DNA of 7,329 nt from positions 1-7,329 of the forward strand of contig JAUVEG010000061.1 in the NCBI GenBank assembly GCA_030594925.1. The letters are read 5' to 3'. The position numbers were made by a program, and so were the translations under genes. Positions 1 through 5,945 of the stretch are shown here, piece after piece. Numbering within the stretch: position 1 is the first letter of the stretch; each line of letters starts with the position of its first letter. The notes under the pieces were generated by a model, which did no database searches, was not told the DNA's origin, and saw only the letters and a program-made list of their open reading frames with translations. Source of the DNA: Gammaproteobacteria bacterium (GTDB taxonomy: Bacteria > Pseudomonadota > Gammaproteobacteria > Chromatiales > Chromatiaceae).

Positions 1-94
1 CCTCTGTTGCGGCAGAGGCGCCATTGAGCAGCATACCCTGGCTGTCTGGCTCAAGCTCAATGTTTTCAGTAGCTGCTGTGGATGGCTGTGTCAC
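1..94 (-). CDS. Possible 5' end of an unidentified gene, cut by the left edge
   Basis: A minus-strand reading frame opens at a GTG (94-92) and stays open to the window edge, giving about 31 residues beginning MTQPSTAATENIELEP. The peptide is hydrophilic and rich in Ala, Thr, Ser and Glu, with no signal peptide or membrane segment. An in-frame TGA lies just upstream, so the start must be this GTG or the internal ATG at 36-34. No good Shine-Dalgarno site precedes either one; the A-rich stretch before the GTG is weak. Plus-strand frames are also open over this short stretch, so coding is not proven. I do not recognise the protein. If real, its upstream region contains the MITE-like element at 134-292. 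Confidence 0.35.
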   Translation of the reverse strand, partial: MTQPSTAATENIELEPDSQGMLLNGASAATE

Positions 95-125
95 GATTTT
101 CGTTCATAAATTAGTAAATTGGGCA

Positions 126-133
126 TTATTTGA
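126..133. repeat. Left copy of 8-bp direct repeat (putative target-site duplication)
   Basis: TTATTTGA occurs here and again at 293-300, bracketing the inverted-repeat element at 134-292. The two copies are identical and lie at matching positions just outside the terminal inverted repeats, as expected of a target-site duplication. An 8-bp match in AT-rich sequence can also arise by chance. Confidence 0.45.
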
Positions 134-292
134 GTAACAACTCAATAACCCGGTGCAAACAACAAAGCAACAATCCGTAGGGTGTAATAAGCGATAGCGC
201 ATTACACCATCCATGCGGCGCAATGCCCGTTGGTTATTGCGCCCTACAGTCTGCGAGACATCAATCATTGCACAGGGTTATTGAGAAGTTCC
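134..292. mobile_element. MITE-like element with terminal inverted repeats
   Basis: This 159-bp stretch has no convincing gene and is bounded by inverted repeats. The left arm (136-158) and right arm (268-290) match at 20 of 23 positions, sharing the core CTCAATAACCC. Immediately outside lie identical 8-bp direct repeats (126-133 and 293-300). Small size, no transposase, terminal inverted repeats and flanking duplications together are the profile of a miniature inverted-repeat transposable element moved in trans. The ends read GTAAC on the left and GGAAC on the right-hand complement; a GTAA terminus with 8-bp duplications is known for the IS66 family, but this is too little to assign a family. 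A REPIN-like pair of hairpins fills the interior (177-247). The alternative is a compound REP cluster that only looks like a MITE. Confidence 0.5.
177..247. repeat. REPIN-like inverted pair of GTAG-headed palindromes
   Basis: Two hairpins face each other. The first starts GTAGGG at 177 and has arms GGTGTAAT (181-188) and ATTACACC (201-208) around a 12-nt loop. The second has arms GGCGCAAT (217-224) and ATTGCGCC (236-243) and ends CCCTAC (242-247), so on the minus strand it also begins GTAGGG. The two halves resemble each other, each reading GTAGGG, then YGYAATAA, then a C-rich loop and closing arm. The outer GTAGGG/CCCTAC pair can close the whole unit. A 5' GTAG head followed by a palindrome is the signature of REP sequences mobilised by RAYT (TnpA-REP) transposases, and two inverted REPs form a REPIN. 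No RAYT gene lies in the window. Confidence 0.6.
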
Positions 293-300
293 TTATTTGA
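293..300. repeat. Right copy of 8-bp direct repeat (putative target-site duplication)
   Basis: Identical TTATTTGA copy of the repeat at 126-133, lying just outside the right terminal inverted repeat of the MITE-like element. Confidence 0.45.
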
Positions 301-301
301 C

Positions 302-329
302 CACAACGGCCTGTTTCAGGCAAGTTGTG
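302..329. repeat. Small hairpin between two larger palindromes
   Basis: CACAAC (302-307) pairs with GTTGTG (324-329), and inside it GCCTG (309-313) pairs with CAGGC (317-321) around a TTT loop, with a small internal bulge. The stem is 11 bp in total. The T-run at 343-349 starts 13 bases past the stem, which is too far for a standard intrinsic terminator on the plus strand, and no T-run follows on the minus strand. It may be a degenerate member of a dispersed repeat. Confidence 0.35.
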
Positions 330-349
330 AACTGCGATACAATTTTTTT

Positions 350-419
350 AACCACGGAACACACGGACTACACGGAATGATTGGTTCCCTTTTCCGTGTT
401 TTCAGTGTGTTCCGTGGTT
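350..419. repeat. Long dispersed-type palindrome (ACCACGGA family)
   Basis: A 15-bp perfect outer stem pairs AACCACGGAACACAC (350-364) with its complement at 405-419. After a 5x5 mismatch, an 8-bp inner stem pairs ACACGGAA (370-377) with TTCCGTGT (392-399), leaving a 14-nt loop. Palindromes built on ACCACGGA/CACGGA units are a familiar intergenic repeat in many environmental bacterial genomes; that statement is from memory of the pattern, not a search. The palindrome begins 18 bp after the stop of the dikinase-like gene. It could protect the 3' end of that mRNA or slow polymerase. The minus strand after it is A-rich rather than T-rich, so it is not a canonical terminator. Confidence 0.7.
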
Positions 420-437
420 CCAGTCTGTGTTCTTGAA

Positions 438-3400
438 CTATTTTGCAGGCGGTTCGATCAGCGGGCGCGCCTGCTTCAGGTAGACGGCGCGTTTGCCGGT
501 ATCCTGCTTGTCGACCTTGAACTCCAGGTCCATGGCGAAATTCTCATCACCCTTGAAGATCTTCTTGAAGTGCGTCTGCGCCTTGAGACAGAAATAGGCG
601 AGATCGTTCAGTTCATCATCGGTCATCACGTTGGGCAGAGGATTTGCCTTGATATCGGCGTCGGAGAGCACTGACTGGCCATCCTTCGCAACATTGGATT
701 TACGGATGATGTGAATTTTGTAGGCTTTCCTCTCCAGCGGTTTGCTGCCATTGTAGGTGACCAGGATCTGTTCAGCCAGCGCGCCCTCCAGCGGATTGGC
801 GACGCTGTACTTATTGCCTCGCTGTGCTTCGATCGATATCGCGGGGCCCTTATCGGCATCGTAGATATCCTTGGTGACGATAACGCCGTCGAGCTCCTCG
901 TTCGGGAAGTTCGGGTTGACCTGAATTCCCATGTAGACATCTTCGTGATGTATGCCGAAGTAGGCTCTCTCATCAAAGGCGCGTTGTGTCCACACGGACG
1001 CCCACACGGTCGCCAGCGTCTTTTTCAGCTTCTTGATCTTGCCCTTGCGGTCGTGCTCCTCTCCCTTTTTGTTATAGGGCTTGTAGGCTTTCGAGGTATA
1101 GAGTCCTGCGCCGTTGAACTGGGGTAGATCCTCCGAGTTGGTCGAACTGCGCAGCTTCATGGTGCGCTTCTTGCCTGTGGGATCGACAAAGGTGTCGAAT
1201 TTGTCGATCAACGATGCCAGGAACTCCTCATTCCAGTGGGTATCATCAGCGAAGAACATGCCTCTCAACGCTTCCAGCTGCTCCTTGCGATACCTGCCGG
1301 CCTCCATCTCAGTCATTTTCGGATCTTTCAGCAGACTGCTAATCCGGCCCTTGATCTTCGGGTTGCTGTCGATGAACTCCTTGTAGAAGTAGAAGGGGAT
1401 GCCCATGCCGTAGCGCACAACTGTACGATCTTTCGTATTAAGCAGGTGCGCCAGTTCCGCATAGTTTGCCGACTTGGAGCCAACCTCCTGGAAATTTTTC
1501 CAGCTCATCTCCTGGGTCGGAATCACCTTTTTAGTGTCGAGATTAGCGACCAGTTCGATTTTTGCTGTCTGTTGTGACGATCTTGTGCCGCCGCCCGATC
1601 CACCAAGACAGTTTTGGCGGCAAATTTGCATGATCTCATCGCTCAACTTTGCAGCGTCCATCTTTTCGGGATCGATATGTTCGAATACAACTGTGGCAGG
1701 TTTTTTGCCGAGTTCCATGTAGACGCAGTCATTATTCTTAAAACCCTTGAGAAATTCATTGTCCCAGTTGCCGTCTCCCAGAGGACTGAGGTCGAGGTTC
1801 GGCGTACCCCGGTTTTTCGACTTGATCTGGATATGCCCCAGTCTCGGCTGCTTGACCAGGGTGATAGTGCCGGCGACGGTCGTCAGGTCGATGGGCATAA
1901 TTTCGAAAACCGGGATCTGGTTTCTTGACAGGTTCTCATCATTTTTCTGCTGCATATCCTTGCCGGTCAGAAATGCCAGCTTGCCGCAGGTGGAACCGGC
2001 ATTCAGCACCCTGACTTTATCCATAACATTCCCGGCACTGCCTGAAGATGCAGCAGCTTTCGCAGGAGAAGATTTCTCAGCGGCTGCAAGATACTTGTCC
2101 ATCAGGAAAAAGAGTGCGGAAGCGCCATCAGATGATTTGATGGTGTTGTCGCTGAAGTATTCAATTTTCTGACGGGACTCCTTGTCAGGCTGTACGTCAG
2201 CCCACAACTTCAGCGCGTCATCAAATGAGTTGCCAATATTGGCCAGCACGGATCCCAGCACATCCTTCTCATCCAGCGCCATCAGCGCTGCATCAAAATC
2301 TTTGGCGGCAGCGGCTGACTGAATCGCTTCACTCTTCTGCGACAGGGTTAACAGTCCCTCGGCATAGAGTGAATTCAGCATCGCAGGAATCATCTCTTTG
2401 TGTTTGCCGGCATGCTCCGTTTTAGGCCATACGCCAAGCGCATGTGTACCCATCTTGATGATGGTGAGGATGCGATACTTCTTGCGGGGGTCGATCTTCA
2501 GGGTTGCAGCCTGCTCTCTCAATGCGGCAATCTCTTCGGAGAACTTCAACAGGTCTGCAGGTGAGCCCGGATTTTTGATCAGCCTGTTGACTGTATTCAG
2601 CAGCTCTTTTTGACCTTGAAGCGCCTGCACCTGTTGCTTGATTTTTTTGAACGAGACCTCGAAATAGGAGACCAGCAGACTTCTGACCGTCAATATGAAC
2701 GCCTTTTTACTGGATCCAAACTCCTTCTGATAGTTCGGGTGAATATCTTTCAGGTAGTGATCGATCATCGGAATGACGGATGGCGTCAGCTGGTTGTGGA
2801 TATTGTTCCTGATCTTTTTCAGGTAGACGACCTTAGGCTGATCCTTAGGCCTGTTTTTGTAGTAATTTTCAAGATAACTAAATGTTTTGCCGATTTTGTT
2901 GCGTGCTTCCTGCAGGTCCGAGGACTGCACCAGCGGGCTCTTTTTTGCCAGCAGGTAGATTGGCAGGTAGTCATTGCCATCCTGCATGAAATTGAGGTAA
3001 TAGCTGAGAAAATCCCTCGCAAACGGCTCTTCAAATTCGGCTCCGGCGATGCCGCGGTAAAAGAAGCCATGGGTTATCCCCGCCTCGGGGAAGAGTTCCG
3101 TATAGTGTTTCTCGATGACCCAGTTTTTGGTCATCAGCCTGGCTGTCGGGAAAGCTTCCGCGCCGACCTTGTAGAGCTTGTCGACAGGCATGTTGTGGTT
3201 TTTATTGCGGTCCTGGTAGACGAATTCTCCAATCAGTTCAAACAGGTTGGTGCTGAAGAGGTTGCCGGTATAGAGGCCGTAATCGAGCGCCAGCTTTTCG
3301 GCGGGCTTGATGCGGAAAGCCGCCTGGAAAACAACGCCGCCTTTCGGCATCTTACCGCTCAAGACCGTTGTGCGATTGTGTGCTCCCTGCAGGGAGTTCA

Positions 3401-3566
3401 ATCCGAAGGCGCCCTTCTCATCGTTGCTGTTGATCTGCGTGAAAAGTTTTTTTGCAGCGCTGACATCATCGGCTGACAGAGCTTTCGCGGTAACTGCGTG
3501 GCTTGCTGTCAACAGCAGTAGTGAGGTTACAGTGCTGGTGATGGATTTAACAATGTTCATGTTCAT
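438..3566 (-). CDS. Exported PEP-synthase/glucan-water-dikinase-like protein
   Basis: This 1042-residue protein starts with a Sec signal peptide: Lys7, hydrophobic core about residues 9-21, and cleavage likely after A27-K-A29 or S22-H-A24. Residues 30-490 are mostly charged and helical with no family I recognise. A Ser/Ala linker (about 495-512) follows. Residues 555-585 read VAGTITL..PRLGHIQIKSKNRGTPN, resembling the swivelling phosphohistidine segment of dikinases, with H578 as candidate phosphoryl carrier. Residues 803 to the end form a PPDK/PEP-synthase N-terminal-type ATP-binding domain: R806-SSTNSED(L), N818-GAGLY, and the terminal Q1032-A-R1034-P. His segment before ATP domain is the order of plant glucan-water dikinase, the reverse of PEP synthase. 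C649-xxx-C653 could form a disulphide. The start is fixed by a 4-bp ATGA overlap with the upstream gene; GAGA lies 7 bases before it. Substrate unknown. The fold call is firm; catalytic activity in the envelope is inferred. Confidence 0.88.
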   Translation of the reverse strand: MNMNIVKSITSTVTSLLLLTASHAVTAKALSADDVSAAKKLFTQINSNDEKGAFGLNSLQGAHNRTTVLSGKMPKGGVVFQAAFRIKPAEKLALDYGLYTGNLFSTNLFELIGEFVYQDRNKNHNMPVDKLYKVGAEAFPTARLMTKNWVIEKHYTELFPEAGITHGFFYRGIAGAEFEEPFARDFLSYYLNFMQDGNDYLPIYLLAKKSPLVQSSDLQEARNKIGKTFSYLENYYKNRPKDQPKVVYLKKIRNNIHNQLTPSVIPMIDHYLKDIHPNYQKEFGSSKKAFILTVRSLLVSYFEVSFKKIKQQVQALQGQKELLNTVNRLIKNPGSPADLLKFSEEIAALREQAATLKIDPRKKYRILTIIKMGTHALGVWPKTEHAGKHKEMIPAMLNSLYAEGLLTLSQKSEAIQSAAAAKDFDAALMALDEKDVLGSVLANIGNSFDDALKLWADVQPDKESRQKIEYFSDNTIKSSDGASALFFLMDKYLAAAEKSSPAKAAASSGSAGNVMDKVRVLNAGSTCGKLAFLTGKDMQQKNDENLSRNQIPVFEIMPIDLTTVAGTITLVKQPRLGHIQIKSKNRGTPNLDLSPLGDGNWDNEFLKGFKNNDCVYMELGKKPATVVFEHIDPEKMDAAKLSDEIMQICRQNCLGGSGGGTRSSQQTAKIELVANLDTKKVIPTQEMSWKNFQEVGSKSANYAELAHLLNTKDRTVVRYGMGIPFYFYKEFIDSNPKIKGRISSLLKDPKMTEMEAGRYRKEQLEALRGMFFADDTHWNEEFLASLIDKFDTFVDPTGKKRTMKLRSSTNSEDLPQFNGAGLYTSKAYKPYNKKGEEHDRKGKIKKLKKTLATVWASVWTQRAFDERAYFGIHHEDVYMGIQVNPNFPNEELDGVIVTKDIYDADKGPAISIEAQRGNKYSVANPLEGALAEQILVTYNGSKPLERKAYKIHIIRKSNVAKDGQSVLSDADIKANPLPNVMTDDELNDLAYFCLKAQTHFKKIFKGDENFAMDLEFKVDKQDTGKRAVYLKQARPLIEPPAK

Positions 3567-5467
3567 TTGTGTCTCGCTAATTGGGTCAGCAGGCTGGTTT
3601 TTTCCTTGATGAAAGCATTTTCACCACAGGCATCCTTGTCGGAGAAGGGGGCGCATCCGCGCACGCGTCCGAAGAGGCGCACGAATTGTTTGGAGGGGTT
3701 CCTGTTGGACATGGTTTTTTGTCCCTTTTTCATAATCATGAATCCGCCGCGGGTCGATATTTTCAAAGGGCGGTAGAACTGGATTTTATCCCTGGCGTAG
3801 ATCTGTTCATAGAGAGGGAAGTCACCCTCTATGAGTTTGGATATGGTTGTTTTCTTCTTGAAATCAGCTTTACTGAAATAGGAGATTTCAGGATCGTGAA
3901 TGGTAATTCCATCTTTGCTGTAGGTAAAGACATTCTTCTCTCCAAGCAGCTTTTTGTAGAACTTCTCACTGCCGCGCATCTCGACTTCCAGGTTGGTCCC
4001 CTCTCTTTTCGAACTCCAGCTGGAGCCTTTGGCGGTATAGACGATGTAGTAGGTTACCCCCATGATCTCGCGGGTGCCGTCGCCGTCGATGTCAAACAGG
4101 TCGAAATCCCGGGGGTTATTGCCAAAATAGAGGATCTGCGTCGCCTTCTTGTTTTCCACCGGAAAGATATTTCTCAACTCCCACACCTGTCCGGCGGCCA
4201 TACGATTGCAGCCGTGTGAAACCCGGCCGCGTTTGACCGTCCAGAAATTGGTGTGATGCGTGGGGATATCCAGCGTCTTTTTGAGGCTTCCCGACAGCCC
4301 TGAAAAGCGCACTGCGGGGTTGTGAAAGCCATTTCCGGCTGCTTCGTAATCCATCTTGGGAACCATGCCGTAGTAGAATTCACTGCGCATATTGTCGACA
4401 TCATGATATCCGCGGGAGAGAAACTGCCACAATCCCGGAGTGGCAAAGGAGTTGATGACATTGTTGTGGCGATCTCTTGCGGCGCTCTTAATGGAGCCGA
4501 ACGGAGAGATGGTGGTGAATTCATGATACTCGAGGCTGCACTCTGTGGCAGAGTCACATGCCAGGGCTGGTCTGAACTCGCCACTCCCGGACAATACCTG
4601 GAAGTCATACTTGTTGCCAGTGAGTGCTTTGAACAACTGCACCGTCTCCATCAGCAGCACCTCGCTGGAGTAATCTTCTCCATCTGCGATGCGAGTTAGT
4701 ACATCAACCAGCTTGTCACCGGCTTGCTTATTCACCTCGATGGCATTGATACGGCCAAACAGCAGGTTGTTGACCAGGATGAGAGTTTCATTGCGGTTGG
4801 AGTGAAGTCGTTTTGCTATCTGCTCTTTGGAAAGCTTCCCGTCACCGCTGTTTGCCTTGATAAAAGCAGCGGCCTGCTCATGCCATGTGGAGAATTCAGC
4901 CTTGAGGTCAAACTTCAGCGGAAAGATCCTGTGCGGGTTGAGTTGCGTCAGCACTTGCAGTGATTTTTTATAGAGCGCCTTTTTGTCAATTTCACCGCCG
5001 TCATCCGAAGCCTTTAGCGCGGCTGCGACGGTCCCGGAGATCTGGTAGGCCGGTGAGCCGATGATGTCCATGAAATACTCAACTTGCGGCTCAACAGCGC
5101 GTTTGCCCTTGCGCTCCATGCTGATATCGATCCACTTCTCATCGAGCATCTGGCGGTAAAAATCGTTGCGCGCAACCAGGTCGAAGAGATAGTCGTGGAT
5201 GGTTGCATCATCCAGGATCAGGGTGGTGCGCGCCTGGTTGCCGCGGGAGATCTGCACATGGATGCGCCCGGGAGATTCGACCCTGGGGGCGAAGCCGGTA
5301 TAAAAACTGAGATAGACATTTCCGGAGAGCGCCTTGACAGGAAGCCATGAAGCCCCCCACACAGGGATTTTGCTGTCATACTCATCGATGGTCTCTACAG
5401 CGGCGGCGTTGGCTGTCGTGAGGCTCATGGCAAACATAAGCAGCAGCGGAAAAAGTTTTGAACGCAT
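3563..5467 (-). CDS. Exported L,D-transpeptidase-like (YkuD-type) protein
   Basis: A 634-residue protein with a clear Sec signal peptide (R2, K4, hydrophobic core 5-16, cleavage likely after A19-N-A21). Around residues 404-423 it carries HHT...SHGCNRM. H404, S417, H418, G419, C420 and R422 fit the YkuD L,D-transpeptidase signature, with the usual 16-residue step from the first His to the catalytic Cys. This family cross-links peptidoglycan stems or attaches proteins to peptidoglycan in the periplasm. The usual HG after the first His position is HH here, and the protein is roughly twice the length of simple members. A DIDGDG loop (459-464) resembles calcium-binding EF-hand/FG-GAP loops. C304 and C310 could form a disulphide. 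An upstream start at 5527 adds 20 residues before the signal peptide; ATG 5467 is preferred because GGAG lies 5 bases before it. The stop overlaps the next start by 4 bp, so the two are probably translationally coupled. Confidence 0.85.
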   Translation of the reverse strand: MRSKLFPLLLMFAMSLTTANAAAVETIDEYDSKIPVWGASWLPVKALSGNVYLSFYTGFAPRVESPGRIHVQISRGNQARTTLILDDATIHDYLFDLVARNDFYRQMLDEKWIDISMERKGKRAVEPQVEYFMDIIGSPAYQISGTVAAALKASDDGGEIDKKALYKKSLQVLTQLNPHRIFPLKFDLKAEFSTWHEQAAAFIKANSGDGKLSKEQIAKRLHSNRNETLILVNNLLFGRINAIEVNKQAGDKLVDVLTRIADGEDYSSEVLLMETVQLFKALTGNKYDFQVLSGSGEFRPALACDSATECSLEYHEFTTISPFGSIKSAARDRHNNVINSFATPGLWQFLSRGYHDVDNMRSEFYYGMVPKMDYEAAGNGFHNPAVRFSGLSGSLKKTLDIPTHHTNFWTVKRGRVSHGCNRMAAGQVWELRNIFPVENKKATQILYFGNNPRDFDLFDIDGDGTREIMGVTYYIVYTAKGSSWSSKREGTNLEVEMRGSEKFYKKLLGEKNVFTYSKDGITIHDPEISYFSKADFKKKTTISKLIEGDFPLYEQIYARDKIQFYRPLKISTRGGFMIMKKGQKTMSNRNPSKQFVRLFGRVRGCAPFSDKDACGENAFIKEKTSLLTQLARHK

Positions 5468-5472
5468 CGGAT

Positions 5473-5476
5473 CTCC
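5473..5476 (-). promoter_or_regulatory. Ribosome binding site deciding the transpeptidase-like start
   Basis: On the minus strand GGAG sits 5 bases before ATG 5467. It selects the start that places the signal peptide at the N terminus, over the in-frame ATG at 5527. Confidence 0.7.
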
Positions 5477-5596
5477 AGGCAGGAAATTATGTATCCCGGA
5501 CATTGTTATTACGTGTGTCGTTATCATGTTCGGGTCAAGCGCGTAACACTACCGCAAGAGCTGGATTGAAACAACAATAAATGAATCCCGGAGGGG

Positions 5597-5640
5597 TTGT
5601 CATTGCCGCGTCGTCTGAGGGGGGTTCCTCGCAATGTCGG
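5597..5640. repeat. Dispersed ATTGC/GCAAT-type palindromic repeat
   Basis: CATTGC (5601-5606) pairs with GCAATG (5631-5636), and inside it GAGG (5617-5620) pairs with CCTC (5627-5630); CGCGTCGTCT is unpaired on one side. The layout CATTGCCGCGTCG...TCCTCGCAATG resembles a widespread intergenic repeat (ATTGC-CGCGTCGCTTCGCTCCTC-GCAAT) seen in many environmental proteobacteria; this is recognition from memory. An ATGAAT/ATTCAT pair (5581-5586, 5645-5650) lies outside it. The element sits between the divergent transpeptidase and antitoxin genes. Confidence 0.45.
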
Positions 5641-5673
5641 AAGCATTCATTAATTCATAACTCAACTCTACGC

Positions 5674-5679
5674 TATAGT
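5674..5679 (+). promoter_or_regulatory. Candidate -10 box of the antitoxin promoter
   Basis: TATAGT matches the sigma-70 -10 consensus at 5 of 6 positions and abuts the 21-bp palindrome that begins at 5680. No convincing -35 box is found 16-18 bases upstream (TAATTC at 5651 is the nearest). Transcription would start inside the palindrome, so a repressor bound there would block it. Confidence 0.4.
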
Positions 5680-5700
5680 ATTGTTGAATATTTCAACAAT
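5680..5700. promoter_or_regulatory. Perfect palindrome, probable antitoxin operator
   Basis: ATTGTTGAA (5680-5688) and TTCAACAAT (5692-5700) are exact inverted repeats with a 3-base centre. The site lies between a -10-like box and the ribosome binding site of the ribbon-helix-helix antitoxin gene. VapB-type and other RHH antitoxins bind palindromes in their own promoters as dimers or tetramers, so this is the expected place for autoregulation. Binding by this protein is inferred. Confidence 0.65.
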
Positions 5701-5701
5701 C

Positions 5702-5708
5702 GGAGAGG
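5702..5708 (+). promoter_or_regulatory. Ribosome binding site of the antitoxin gene
   Basis: GGAGAGG lies directly before two tandem GTG codons (5709 and 5712). GGAG to the second GTG gives a 6-base spacer, against 3 bases to the first, so 5712 is preferred. Confidence 0.6.
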
Positions 5709-5711
5709 GTG

Positions 5712-5945
5712 GTGAGCACCATTAATTTCAGTGTGCCAGATGATGTAAAAGAGGCTTTCAACAATACCTTTCGGGGAGAAAACAAGAGTGCTCTTCTAAC
5801 TCGCCTGATGCGTGATGCAGTCGAAGAGCGCAAACGTCAAAAACGAAGAGTCGTTGCTATCAACGCCATCTTGCGTTTGCGGGAAAAAAGCCATGCCGTC
5901 ACGGAAGATGAAATTGAAAAAGCAAGAGAGGCGGGGCGTCCGTGA
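5712..5945 (+). CDS. VapB-like ribbon-helix-helix antitoxin
   Basis: A 77-residue protein from GTG 5712, or 78 from GTG 5709. The N terminus (STINFSVPDDVKEAF, then a helix with NKSALLTRLMRDAVEE) fits the beta-strand and two helices of a ribbon-helix-helix DNA-binding fold. The basic middle (ERKRQKRR) and the acidic C-terminal tail (TEDEIEKAREAGRP) resemble the toxin-wrapping tail of VapB-type antitoxins. It is preceded by a perfect palindrome, its probable operator, and its stop overlaps the next start by one base (TGATG). The following frame begins like a PIN-domain VapC toxin but breaks off after 23 codons. The antitoxin thus looks intact but without a working local partner; it may still repress its own promoter or neutralise a related toxin encoded elsewhere. 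Confidence 0.8.
   Translation: MSTINFSVPDDVKEAFNNTFRGENKSALLTRLMRDAVEERKRQKRRVVAINAILRLREKSHAVTEDEIEKAREAGRP

Noticed and set aside
350..419. Long palindrome as an intrinsic terminator of the operon
   Set aside because: Downstream of the stem on the minus strand the sequence is A-rich (TTAAAAAAATTG), not a T-run.
230..436. A 68-residue open frame on the plus strand
   Set aside because: It runs through the MITE right end and the long palindrome; the peptide simply translates repeats.
2610..3476. A 288-residue open frame on the plus strand
   Set aside because: It lies wholly antisense to the dikinase-like gene, which has a signal peptide and conserved motifs; no ribosome binding site or family signature supports the plus-strand frame.
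3581..4219. A 212-residue open frame on the plus strand
   Set aside because: Antisense shadow of the transpeptidase-like gene; the conserved SHGC motif is encoded on the minus strand.
5468..5527. N-terminal extension of the transpeptidase-like gene to ATG 5527
   Set aside because: It would bury the signal peptide 20 residues inside the protein; GGAG 5 bases before ATG 5467 supports the shorter form.
5534..5545. TTGACC on the minus strand as the -35 box of the transpeptidase/dikinase operon
   Set aside because: The -35-like hexamer is good, but no acceptable -10 lies 16-18 bases downstream; the nearest TAATAA is 21 bases away.
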